From assembly GCA_037903355.1 (NCBI GenBank), contig JBAJFE010000004.1, positions 2,480,001 through 2,544,000 on the forward strand: a stretch of DNA of 64,000 nt, written 5' to 3'. The translations under genes and the position numbers were made by a program. The stretch comes from Trichuris trichiura (taxonomy: Eukaryota > Nematoda > Enoplea > Trichinellida > Trichuridae). The notes beneath the pieces are model-generated. The model was given only the letters and a program-made list of their open reading frames with translations, ran no database searches and was not told the origin of the DNA. Below are positions 1 to 12,000 of the stretch, piece after piece; within the stretch, counting starts at the first letter, position 1; the number at the start of each line of letters is the position of its first letter.

Positions 1-3000
1 GAATGTTGGGTGATCGCTTTCAGCATTTAGTTAACGCTCTACTACGCCAAGACGTCTTTGACACGGTTTGCATGTTGTTTTTTTAGCATATGACATGTAC
101 AAGTGCTTATTTTTAGCCAGCAGCAGCTCTCCTGAACGATATAGTCGGCATTTCGTATCATGTTGTTTCGCAGGCGACAGAGACGTGCTGTTCAAATTTT
201 GCTTTAACTTACTACCCGCAAAAAGTGTACGAAAGCCTGAACAACTTAACCGATCTATCTTTGGTGCATATTTTAAAAAATTTATATTGGCTCCGTACGT
301 CTAAAGTTTGCCTATCTTCAGGGAGTGAGTGGTTTGAAGACTTGCGAATTTTTAATAACTCCGATATTCAAGTGTTCATTCGAAAAGGAATCTCAGAATG
401 TTCGGTATTGACTTTGATTTTTAAAAAAAATATTGTCTTTGCTTAAAATTTAAATTTCAAATTATTTTAGTTGCGTCATCAGCTGGTTAAGGGAAGAAGT
501 TTCGTGTCGATTGCTTGACGAAAATTCGGGGCTGTTCTTGGCGTTGAACAATGTTGCGGCGCTTCCAGCCGAAGAGCAAACCACGTCCATTGTAGTGGCG
601 ACGAATATTGTGGGAATAGTATTTTCGCAAGACATTTCCGGTTAGTAAACCATATAAGGGTGTCCCTAGCAGAGTAGTCACGATTGTATTTCCAGCTGCA
701 GCCAAAGTTGCTACTGGTGTTGGTATCCTATCTCTTCCTTGGATATCCTTGGTATGCCTTTGTAATGTTGTTTGAAATCTAACGTCATTGAGCTGCTATT
801 TTAGAAAAATCGTATGGATTTGAACTTGACAAACGTCAGTCGTTTTACATCTCTTGCCAGCAGTATTATAAAAAGTTGCGGTAAGAACGAAAGTACATTT
901 TTTCCTTGTAAGAACATGAGCATTAAATTTTTACTTTAACTCTTCCGTCCTGAGCGTCAAATTTTTACTTTAACCCCTTTTTTGGATAACGTTTATTGCA
1001 AAAACGTCTGTTGCTTTTGCAATAAACGTTATTAAAAAACGAGTTGGAAAACCCGCAGAAAATTTTGAAAAAAAAATTAAAAACACCCGTTAAGAAGAAA
1101 ATACGAAAACTAAAAATCTTCCATCCTGTAAGGATATGACTTTTTGCACTTTCTAGTGCATGAAACTCGTATAGCTTTTTAGGTCCTTCATTTGTAAATG
1201 ATTAAGTCGCCGTCAGTTTAAGCGCAGCTTTCCTCGGGGGAAATGTGCATATGATTATGCATATCCGCATTTTCCCTCCAGCATATCGGCGCTGTTCTCA
1301 TTCTTATTTTTTGGTTGACACTTGTCATTTTAACTTAGCAGTATTTTATGAAAGATTAATATAACGGCTCATGCCGGTTATGCGCCCGGTCATCATACTG
1401 TAGTTTTGCTAGTCGTCCTATTTGGCCCTCACCTAACGCCAAGCTTAAACATACGCATATTTTGGCTTAGGCTTAGGTAGGAGTGCGGCAAAATAACTTG
1501 CGTGTTTTCCGGTAAAGGCAGAACCGGATAGGTGCATGCTGAACGGGAAGGAACCTGCATTTCTCAGACGGTAGGGCGCATAACCAACAAGACCCTTATA
1601 ACCTGTCGTAGAAACAGTAACCTTGATATTTTTAAACCGAAATAAAAAAGTGGACTAGTCGTGACGCTGCAGCACTATTTACACTTGTTGCTTCGTAAAA
1701 CTGTATAGTATAGTGAACTCTTTTCTTTTTCCCCTTCTTCGTAACAGTTTTTTTTAATTCTTTTTTGAAAAAACTTTTACGTTTCTTAACCCGTTTTTTA
1801 TATAGGGTTTATAACAATAAAAGCTTTTTCAGAGAAGAAATATAGTAAACTCTGTCCTTAATAAATGTTATTCCGTTAGTGCGAATCGTTACATCTCTTA
1901 TGCTTCCGCAAAGGTTAGACATGTGATTATTTAAACTTTTTAAAAATTATTAATATTCACAATTACAGCTGCTGGCCGGTGGCGACTCCAACTCGTCTGC
2001 GCTTTGAAGATCGCTGAGCGTCAGCGTATCGTATAGATTTTCGAGCTCAATGAGAACTATGGCCCGTTGGCGCAACGGTAGCGCGTCTGACTCCAGATCA
2101 GAAGGTTGGGTGTTCAAATCACTCACGGGTCATAAGTTTTCTATTTAAAATATCCAATATACCTATTTCTTTTTTTGTTTAGTATGTTTAAGGTGCGAAA
2201 AGGTAAAGCGAAATTAATGTCAACGCTCAAGTTGTTGGCGGTTATTAAATGTGGATTTCGTACAGTTTACCAACCATTGTTTCGGTTTTTGCTTTTTGAT
2301 TATTACAGTTTTCGAGTCTTTCCCATTAAGGGCCTGGTGAATACTGTAAGTACTAGTAAAATCAAGTTCTATTAGACCAAGTAAACGTCTTTCAGCCTAG
2401 ATAAAAGCTACTGGCAGGTTTTGACTCACCAGAGCCAATATGCGTTGATTTTAGGCTTGTAAAGCCGTAGAGTACGGTAGCTTCGGTTTTTACTAAACTT
2501 TATTCTGTTGTTACAAACCATTACATCTTTTATGCTTCCGTAGAGGTTATAGATAAGATTATTTAAATCTTTTATAAAATAATTACTATATACGTATGCC
2601 ATTGCTGGTCACCAATGGCAGCTCCAACAAGTCTCTATTTGAAACATTTCTACGTATTCCTGGCTTAATGTAAGGTATATATCCCGGCCTCTTCAGACCG
2701 GCATTTCGTTTAAAGGTAGAGAAAACTGTGACCCGTTGGCGCAACGGTAGCGCGTCTGACTCCAGATCAGAAGGTTGAGTGTTCAAATCACTCACGGGTC
2801 ATCAGTTTCTTATTTAAATATCCAATAAATTATTAAAAGCGCCTAAATCGTTGGCATTTTCTAAAACGTGAATTTCGTGCAGTTTACTGTCTGGTATTTC
2901 ATTCGCTTAGCTTCTAGCAACGATAGTTGAAAGTTTTTCAAGCTTTATTCCATATAAGACTTTATAGCGTTGAACATTCAAGAAATTAACGTGTTTCTCA

Positions 3001-6000
3001 AGATAAAAAAAGCTGAAAAAAGTGATGAGTTTTGCCGGCCGGTTACGCGCCCTACCGTTTGAAGAATGCAGGTTCCTTTCTGTTAAGCGAACGGCTATCT
3101 TGTTCTGCCCTTACTGGTCACCGTGCTTCCTATTCTATTCTGCTTTTACGTTAGCCTAATTGAAAATTCAAGCTTTATCTTCATGCTTAGGCTTAGGGAA
3201 CGTCAGAACTGGTTGCCCGGCGCAGTTACAGTCTGACAGGAAAGTTTAAAGTAAAAACTTGATACTCAAGACGGTACACAACAAACAAAACTTGGTTTTC
3301 TAGAACAAGCTTGTCCCGTCACGAGTCTGTATTGCGTTGCTTCTAAATAGATAGGAATATATTGTTTTAATCATTGCTGATATGGCGATAGCAGATTAGT
3401 TTGGCTTAAATTTCAATTCCATAGCAAATTCATTAAGGGATTTATAAGTACTCCAATTTTTTATACTAATGGTTTTTGCTGATAAAAATACCCTCTTATT
3501 ATGGACCGGGCCTTAGTCCTTCGGTGAAGCTTTTAAATTGCTTAGTTTGAAGCCCATTTTGTCTCGTAACCGCAGTAGTTACTCTTGTCCGCAAAGGACA
3601 TTGTGTTTTTCGGGATTCTTTTATAAGTACTATATTTCTAGACGAAGAATTGGTTGTTTCCGCATGTTTGAAGAATTTGGCCGTACTACAGCCGCACTTG
3701 TGCCCCAATTGGCGAAAATGTATTTTTCGTACTTGCCTGGTGGGTTTGCCTCGCTTTCGAGAATTCCCGCCTTCCATTGCCCTTCTGCAGAGCTCCGGAC
3801 GACATTGCTTAGTAAAGAATGCTCTTTTGCATTTGCCCATGTTGTTCTATCGTTTGGGACCGGGAAATGAAGCGGACTTTTCCGAATTTGCATCGTAAGC
3901 TCTTGTCAATTGCCATCCATTCCTTAAAAAGCGCTTACAATTTTAGGTTGTTACGTTTCGGCTCGCTTGATGTCGACTTGGTCAAAATAGCTTTGAACTC
4001 TTATACCGATTGCATTTGCGTCCTGTCGGGCCAAGTAGAGTAAGGGGGACGCTTAATTTATTTTGCTTTACAAGGTAGCCTGCGAGCATATTTAAGCGAG
4101 AGTTACGGCGAGAAAAAGTTCGATTGTCGAAAATGCATTATGGTATATCATTTTGACTTTACGTCAAGATACAGGTGCACGTTAGGCGTAAAAACGATCA
4201 TTCAAAGTGTGGCCAATATACCCAGCTCACATGAACGTAATTGCATCTATTTGCATATTTTTAAACTCTTTTCGCTCGCTTTCAGATCTTCCTCCATTCA
4301 TACGCGCATTGCTAGGACACATATACTTAGCCGAGGAGGATATAATAGAGCTTTTGGAAAGTAGCTTTTTCATCGCATTTCACGAATCTTTGGAATGCAG
4401 AAAACAATACAGGTTTGCCATATTTGGGCTGCTTGATTTTTTGCTTAGTACTATCAGACTATTCTTTGTTTTAGCATATGCCTAGGCATGATGGCCTCGT
4501 TGGCACCTTCAGATCGCTTTGTAGGGTCAATTAAGGAACAGTTGGCAAACCTTCAAGAAAAGGACGGCAGCCATCATTCCAACGAATCACTGCTGCACTA
4601 TTTTGCCGAATTAACAAAGTACGATGAGCTGTTGAGCGGCCTGTTTGCTCGTTTTCGTTCAGCCGTCTTGCCTTCATAACTTAGCACCACGAATGGTTTG
4701 CTTTTTGTTTACGTTTAATTGCTCTCCGAAAAGCTGCTACTCTTTGATGGGCGCTAAGAATTTTGATAATATTATTTTTCCCATTCTTAAGCTGCAAGGA
4801 AAAGGCTGTAACTGTCTTAGGCGGCCTTCTCCAAAATCCATAATATTTTAAAGAGACAACATGACGTCAGAGGTGATAAGTTCCGCGTGTGACGTCATGT
4901 GATGGTTCGACATATCGTGTTGGGTTTTTTATAGTTAAAGTGAGACGCAAAAGACCTCTTTTAATGGTATAGACAACTGAAAAGGTAACCTTTTTTAAAA
5001 ACGGAATGCCTTCTCATACTGAAGGGCTCCGTCAACTATTATTATTATATTGTAAGATTATTCTATAAAATCGATTTCAAGCCATGCATGTATGCTATGT
5101 ATGGTTGCGCTCGGGAGCGACCTCCAAAATTCAAAACCGCATCTAACCCAGAGCGGTTTTGATTAGGGAATATCTGCATTTCTTGTGACTTTTCCAGTTC
5201 AATCGAATTAGCATAAACGCACGTAAGGTTTACTTTGGCTAATAAACGTTTTTTACAAGAACGAAAGGTGCTTTTGTCGATGGATAAGTAGGACTTTTAT
5301 TTCGTAGTTTTATTTAGCAGGTTGGCATTTTGCCAAAATCGAAAATCTTGAAAAGCGTTGTTCAGGCATGAAGGGAAGCAAGCTTTAAGCTGCTTTTCTG
5401 TTAGGTGAAGGCAAGTTGACGAAATATTGAATTTTGAACTCGCTTTCTTCGCGGAACAGTTAGGAGTATTCAGTATCCGGCAGCATAGTGCTAATATAAT
5501 TTGCATTTGTGAGTACGAATATGTCTGAATACAATTTCAGCAATCCTTCTTTGCTTAGACATGCTCACGGTGCACTTTACGAACATGCGGTTGTTCGCCT
5601 GTCGATATTCACCTTGGCCAGGCCGCCCTCCGATCGTCTGTCCGAAATGGCTGAACGTATGATGCAAGAAACTTGCCGTATTAGGGGCTGCTCGTTGCGT
5701 CGTCTTTTCGACGAATTCGCCGGCTCGTTGATGAAATATATTGTTCTGCTGATGTGTCAAATGGTCCAATTGCATCCGGAGAATACTGACGCTGAAATCG
5801 GCACGTTGTTGCTTCACGCGGCTCAGCTTTTTGAATTTAGGGATCAACAACAACGTCTCAGCGCTAGTTGCTTTCTTAAAAAAAATTTGCATCACGTCCT
5901 ACCTTGGCTTATGATGGAACGAAGTGCCGATGCCTCGCGGGTGCACATTATCATTGCCAAAATGTTGGGCACCAATCGTCACTGCTTGTTGGCAGCCCAT

Positions 6001-9000
6001 TTTCGTTACGTTCTCCTTGCGGTGACGATGAGTAACCTAAGCAACGACAGTATGCAGGAAGTGTTCAACTTTGTTGAACAGGAAGGGAAGGTTGAACCGA
6101 GAGAAGAAAAGTCGGAGCAAAAATGGACCATCTCCACCTACCTTTCCTGGGATCTCTACTCTTGCATATACGAGCTATTGCTTCATCTGGCCGAAAGGGA
6201 GGAGCGCGTATTCCAAATGCTTAAGTACATTATAAGCAACTTCACCGGCTCCGATCAATCATCGCCAAAATCGGACAGCGACAGCGGAGTGATAGAATTT
6301 ATAAAACCGCGCATTCTTGGAGTGTTGATCAAATTCGACGAACGCTTTCGCAATCGAGGCCCGCTAAGGCAGAAGATTATTGCCATAAGCAGTTTGAACA
6401 AGTTGATCGCTCTTTGCGCTGGAAAAGTTTTGGACGAAGTGAAAAGCAAGTTGTTGTCCACACTTCGTTCTGCCAATTCGATTGCGGACGCCGAATGCCG
6501 CCGGCTGTGCTGCGACGCGTGGTATACTTTTGTCACCGGTTTGACGCCGGACGCTTTGAAGGACTTTGTGCTAACAATATTTGCCGCCATTTGGCCTCTG
6601 GTCGAAGCGGACATTCCCCAAGTGGCCAAAATATTGGAATTCATATTTCGCGCCAAACGGATGCTGCTCAACCGAGAATTGGAGGATATAAAATTTCTTA
6701 TTATCAGTTGCAAGTCGAACGTGCTGACCAGTTGCGTTAGTTGGTTGCCATCTATATCGCCTCCAAGTTTGGTAGATATGCTTTTCCAATGCGTCCGTCT
6801 AATCAGAGCGGATAGCTCGGAAATAAAGCGTCTCAGCTTGGCTAGATTGAACGTTGTGCTCAAAGAGAATCAGTTAGCCATTCAGGAGCTGATCCTTTCC
6901 GGCGAGGCTGTCGATCCCATCATAAGAGAGTTGCATAGCGAGTTGCTCCTTTGCGTTAGGCATACCGACGCTGTGGTTAAGCAGTTGTCCTCCATAAGCT
7001 TGGGTGCGTTGGGCGCCATTGAGCCAGGCAGATTAGGCAACAGTGTGCGAGTGGACAAGTCGGTTATGCGTACAATTTTGCCGTTCGCAGACTTCAACAC
7101 CGACTCGAATTCCGAATTCGCTCGAGTGGTCATAATTGAGTTGGCCAAATATCTTTCCAGCGCTTCGGATGGATTCGTATACGACGCTTGCTCTTGCGCA
7201 ATTCAAGAAACGCTCAAGTTTTTCCGTTGCCAGCAGGATCGGGAGGTGAGCCACACGATGGCTAACGTTCTTTGGTCCGAACTACCACCGAACGTAAAAT
7301 TGCTTATTTCGCCCTTCCTGTCGACCAGGTGCGTCAAAATGCTTTCCGTAAAGCTTTACGAACCTGCTTTCTTTTCATTGCAGCTACCGTTTTCGAAACA
7401 GACATCCTGTCAAGGTTGAAAGTCATCCCATCTTTGGCAGCCGCTGCGGTGATTCTCTGTCAACATGGCTTCGGCATTGGTTGCCTTATCTTGTTGAAAA
7501 GGTAATCATTTTAAATTGATTATTGCTTTGTTATCCCTGTTCGACTCATTTTTTAAAAAAAAGTGTAGTCTCTCTCTCTCTCTCTCTCTTCATTCAGCAA
7601 TTATTTTCAATGAAGGCACGCATTACTACTTCCAGCGTTACTCTCCGCATTGGCGTTGCGCTTTTCAATGAGCAAGTCTATTTTCAAGCTCAAAACTTCA
7701 ATATTTTGAAATAGCCCGTACGGAGCATCCGCATCGCTTACTATGTCTCATCGTGTGCGCGGGAAAGCTTACGAAAAGACGCGGTTGATGGTTGGTTGTA
7801 CCTCAATTCGACGCACCGTTTCGCGCACCGAGTTATGACGTTAAGTCAGTCTGTTTTCGCACTGGTTGCAGGCACCAAGGCGCAACGTTGTCGTTTAACT
7901 GAAGCGTATGCCTGGCGTCAAATGGTCCCACACGCTTTTTATGTGGTCCCATAGAATTTCACTTTTTCAGGTATGACGTACACTGCTTGAGCTTGAGCAG
8001 AGACAGTAATAAGCTATGCGTTTATTTTACGGGATATTATCGGCATGTTGGTCAGACGCGTTTTTTTAAAATTTTAACCTTTGCCTACTTACCGCCTTAA
8101 GCTTAATCAATTTCGAAAGTTTATTTTCGCAACGACGCAAATCTTTATAAATGCCGAATAAATACGCGCATACGTGATAACTTTGAAAAATGTCCTTATT
8201 TGGCTAGCTAGCTATAACTTCAATTTTTTTCTTTGCAGGTGAAACACTCGAAGGCGTCTCGTTTTTACCGTATGGTTTCCATAATAGTGGACTCCGAAAT
8301 AAGCTTTGCACCGTTTTTGCTTCCGCACGTCATTCTGCAAAAGGCGTTTGAAAATGACTATGCTGAGGTTCGAAACGCTCGCGATTTTTTTGTCCAATTT
8401 CTACGTCAGCTGACGTGTTCAGATTAGCGACGAAGTTCTGGCTGTTCTTCGATGCCAAAGCAAAGCGAATACCGCCGACGAGGTGTTTCAACGAGCTGCT
8501 GTACAGGTGATCTTCAGCGTGCTTGATTTCCTTCAAAAATGGGCTAACGCGGCTTGGGATTGGCCCAAATTCGGTAGGATTTTTTGGCCATCCGTTGGCG
8601 ACCTTTGAGCTTCCCGCTTAAGCTGAACAAAGAGCGTTTGTCCTTGGGTTTCTTGATTCCTTGCCAAAAGATCTTCTGGCCGAACGCGCCGTACTTTGCC
8701 GCGACTACACTCGCGCCCTCGTGTATTACGAGGCTTACATCACTGAGCTGCAGGATGGTAGAGCCGATACGGACGAACATTGGTTCTACTTGCAGGTGCT
8801 TTGTTAGTTGCTTTAGCTTTTTTGCTTAGCATTGCATTTGTAGAAACTGTACGGCTACGTGGAAGAAAGTGACGCCGTTAAGGGTCTGCTCACGTTGCGT
8901 AGGCACGTGGGTCAACCCACGTTGCAGCAGTACATTTTGGCCTACGAAACTTACGGTAGCGCTCTTTCTTGGCGGAGAATATATCGAGCCTGAAAATGCT

Positions 9001-12000
9001 CTTTATTTGAAATAATTGTAGGAAATTACAACGATGCTCTCCCTTTCCACGAGTCAATCACCGCAAGCAACCCTGACGACGTTGGCAGCCGCATAGCTTT
9101 TGTACAGTGCCTTTTGAAGCTCAATCAGTTGAATGTCTGTCGTCGATACGTCGATGGCCTTGTTTTTGACAGGTATTCGAAATTGTAGCTTCCCTTTAGC
9201 TTTTCTTCTATATGCGAACAATCCAATTCAGACCAGATTGGTCGGAGCAGTTGCATTCATGTCGGGTGGAGACATTGTGTCGCCTGCAGGATTGGAAAGC
9301 CTTGGACGTCGAATTGCAGAGAGTGTGACTTCATGTCGACAATATAAATTTTTTTGATTTCGTCTTTTTCTTTAGCTGCCAGACTCCTTTGGTTGGAGTG
9401 CTGACGTTGGTCGTTTGATGCTGATTGCCAGTAAGCAAAATCTGGAAGATTTTCGCGTAGCTGTCGCGCCTGTCAGATCTCGTATTGCCGAGGAAATGTC
9501 AGTCGCCTTTCTTAGTTCCGACAGTTACGAACTAGTCTATCAGCATGTGTTGAAGTAGGAGTTTTTAAAGGTGTTACTTTTTAAAAAATTGATATCCGCT
9601 CAAAGGTTACACCAACTGCACGAGATTGAAAGAGTCGTTGAGCTTTCAATTTCTCTTGAAAAGGAAGATTTGGCTTCGCTGTTATCCGACCTAAGCATTG
9701 CTTGGAATAATCGCCTCAAGTTGATGCAGGTGAGCTGTACGCTTAAGAAAAATTTAATTATATTACTCTTAATCGAACTTAGTCTTCTCCGGAGTGCCAA
9801 ACACCCGTGCTTGAGTTGAGAAGACAATTGTTGGACTTTTTGCCTGAGTGCTCCCTCACGTTGGATCTACGAGACACGTCGTGGCTGCAAAGCGCCAAAG
9901 TTGCTCGCAGGTAAGGCGTCGCGCTTAACCGACGTGATTGGTTCGTTTTCATGCCGTTTAAGGGCCGGATATTTGCACTCAGCTTGGAGCAACTTGGCTC
10001 AGGTGAAGGACAAACGCTTGCACACGGTCTTTACAGAGGAGGCTAAACTGCTCTGGCTGAAGGTAAACTGCTTTGACTTCCTTACATTTATTTGCATATT
10101 TTATTTTTAATTTTAAATCTGCAACACGTTTCACGCAATTCTCGCTGTATAAAGCTAACGGTTTTTTTGTCAGCGCAAACTCGTCATCACAGCAAAACCC
10201 CTTTTTTCAGCAGTTCGATGCCGTGTACTCAAATTTCCACTTTAAATTATCAAATTCTGAGTTTAAAATAGGTGACTTTAAACTCTTGGAACCTGAGCAT
10301 CAAGTTTTCACTTTTAATTTTGAATTGAGCTGCCAAAGCTAGAGTTTAAGGTACCAATTTTAAACGATTAAATTTTCAGCGTCAGGTTTTTGCTTTAAAC
10401 TCGTTAAACAAGTTTTCAGAGCAGAGAGGCAGAGCTAAGATATGTACATCATCTTTGAAAAGTTCTTGTAAAAAGTCTTGTTTTCAATTGCTTTTTTAGT
10501 ATTTAAATGGTAGCTTCTCTGAATTCTCGTCTTTTAAATGGACAGGTTGGGTGCCCTATTTTCGATAGGTAAGACATATAGAGCCGTTACAAAATGTCCA
10601 ATATTTAAACATTTGAAATTTACTACAGTTTGTCAGGTACTTGCAAATCGTTTGCCTATCCAATATGAGACTTTTTCACTATCAAAACGTCCTTTTGGCA
10701 AGTACAGTTCGGAGAACGAGATTTCGCCATATTGAGAAAGGACGAAAACGACCAATTTAAAAATGGGAGGGACGAGTTTGAACAGAAAAAACTTCCTTTC
10801 AAAACAACCCAATGCAAAGTCTGTATGGGTAAAAATAAGGCCGAAATGATGTAACTAAACGAACAAATAAATAGAATTAGCAAAAGTAGACATAGAACGT
10901 TTTGTAGAACCAGCAGGAGGAGGCTTTGGACTGCCTTGACCATGGGATTCGTTCCAAATTCGGCCTTATAAGCGTATCCCCTAATCAAAAGATGGCTGAC
11001 GAAGATGTTCGCTTATATAGAAAGGTTTGTCGGTTTCTTTAGGTGCATTTTTGTTGAAAGCATTTTTTACAGGCTCAGCTTTTGCTTGCCAACTACGCTC
11101 GGCAGTCGGCTTCGCGGGAGACTCATCAGGTTGTCGAAATGTACAAGCAGCTCATTGCCGTATGCTCAAACTCCGAAAAGGCTTACTACCACGCCGCTGT
11201 CCATCTGGATCAGGTGGTGCACACTCTGGTGGGTCTCCGCTTACGGTTGAAACTTTGGCTCACCTCCATTTTGCAGAGCTATCGATCAAGCTATCACAAG
11301 GTGCTCCCGCAGATGGTAAACTTTTACGGGAAATCACTGAGTTACGGAACAAAGTTTTTGCACCATTCCCTACCGCGGTTGCTCACCCTTTGGCTGGACA
11401 GCACAGCCAAAGTAAGCATTTAAGTGTATGGCTTAATTCTTCTATTCTTACTGTCTTGTTTTGCCGACAGCTGTCTCAAAAGCAGCCCACTCGTAAAGGG
11501 GAACGAGATAGCGATAGCAATATGGGAGACAGCCAGAAGCAGGAACTTGTTACTCAACTAAACAAGAGCGTATTGAAGCTATCCGACGACCTTCCGGTGT
11601 TCTTGTTCTATTCCTGTTTTTCTCAACTGATATCTCGCATATGCCATCCCTGCGAGAGTACTGCCGACCTGCTGAAGGTTCGAATTATCCGTTTTGCCTT
11701 AGTAGTAACGTTTCTTGCCTAGACAATCCTCGCGCGTATTGTTGCTGCATATCCGCAGCAAGGCCTTTGGATGAGCATGGCGGTGGCCAGATCCAGCGTA
11801 CCCCAACGCAGGCAAGCATGCTGGCAAATGCTGGAGAGGGCGACCACCTTAAATGGCGATGTGAAATCTCAATTTGAGACTATGAAAAATTTCGTCGAAC
11901 TGTTGGTCCGCCTTTGCGAATACGTGGCCAGCCTTCGGTGCATGTCGTTAAGCATGAGTCGGGATTTCCCTAAGCTCAATTCTTTTTTCTATTCAAGCAA

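Larger units (their letters stand above)
1855..2830 (+). repeat. Tandem duplication containing the two tRNA-Trp genes
   Basis: The stretch at about 1860-2160 recurs, diverged, at about 2500-2830. Shared blocks include TTATGCTTCCG about 155-200 nt before each tRNA and ATATCCAAT after it. Only the tRNA bodies stay near-identical, as expected if selection or conversion acts on the genes but not the flanks. Confidence 0.65.
881..3575 (+). other. Long ATR intron carrying tRNA genes and repeats
   Basis: The donor is GTAAGA at 881 and the acceptor CGCAG ends at 3575. The phase-1 join restores an open HEAT-type frame matching ATR on both sides. At 2,695 nt it is far longer than the 50-120 nt introns elsewhere in the gene. 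It contains a hairpin (986-1032), two MITE-like elements in opposite orientation (1376-1585 and 3041-3229) and two tRNA-Trp genes in direct repeat. No other coding signal was seen inside it. Confidence 0.75.

Noticed and set aside
487..797. Minus-strand frame resembling a small basic, possibly mitochondrial protein
   Set aside because: The + strand of the same stretch matches ATR HEAT exons (including GILSLPWI) with splice signals, so the minus frame is a shadow.
6255..6863. 202-codon minus-strand frame opposite ATR
   Set aside because: Antisense shadow of the long ATR HEAT/UME exon, with no own motifs.
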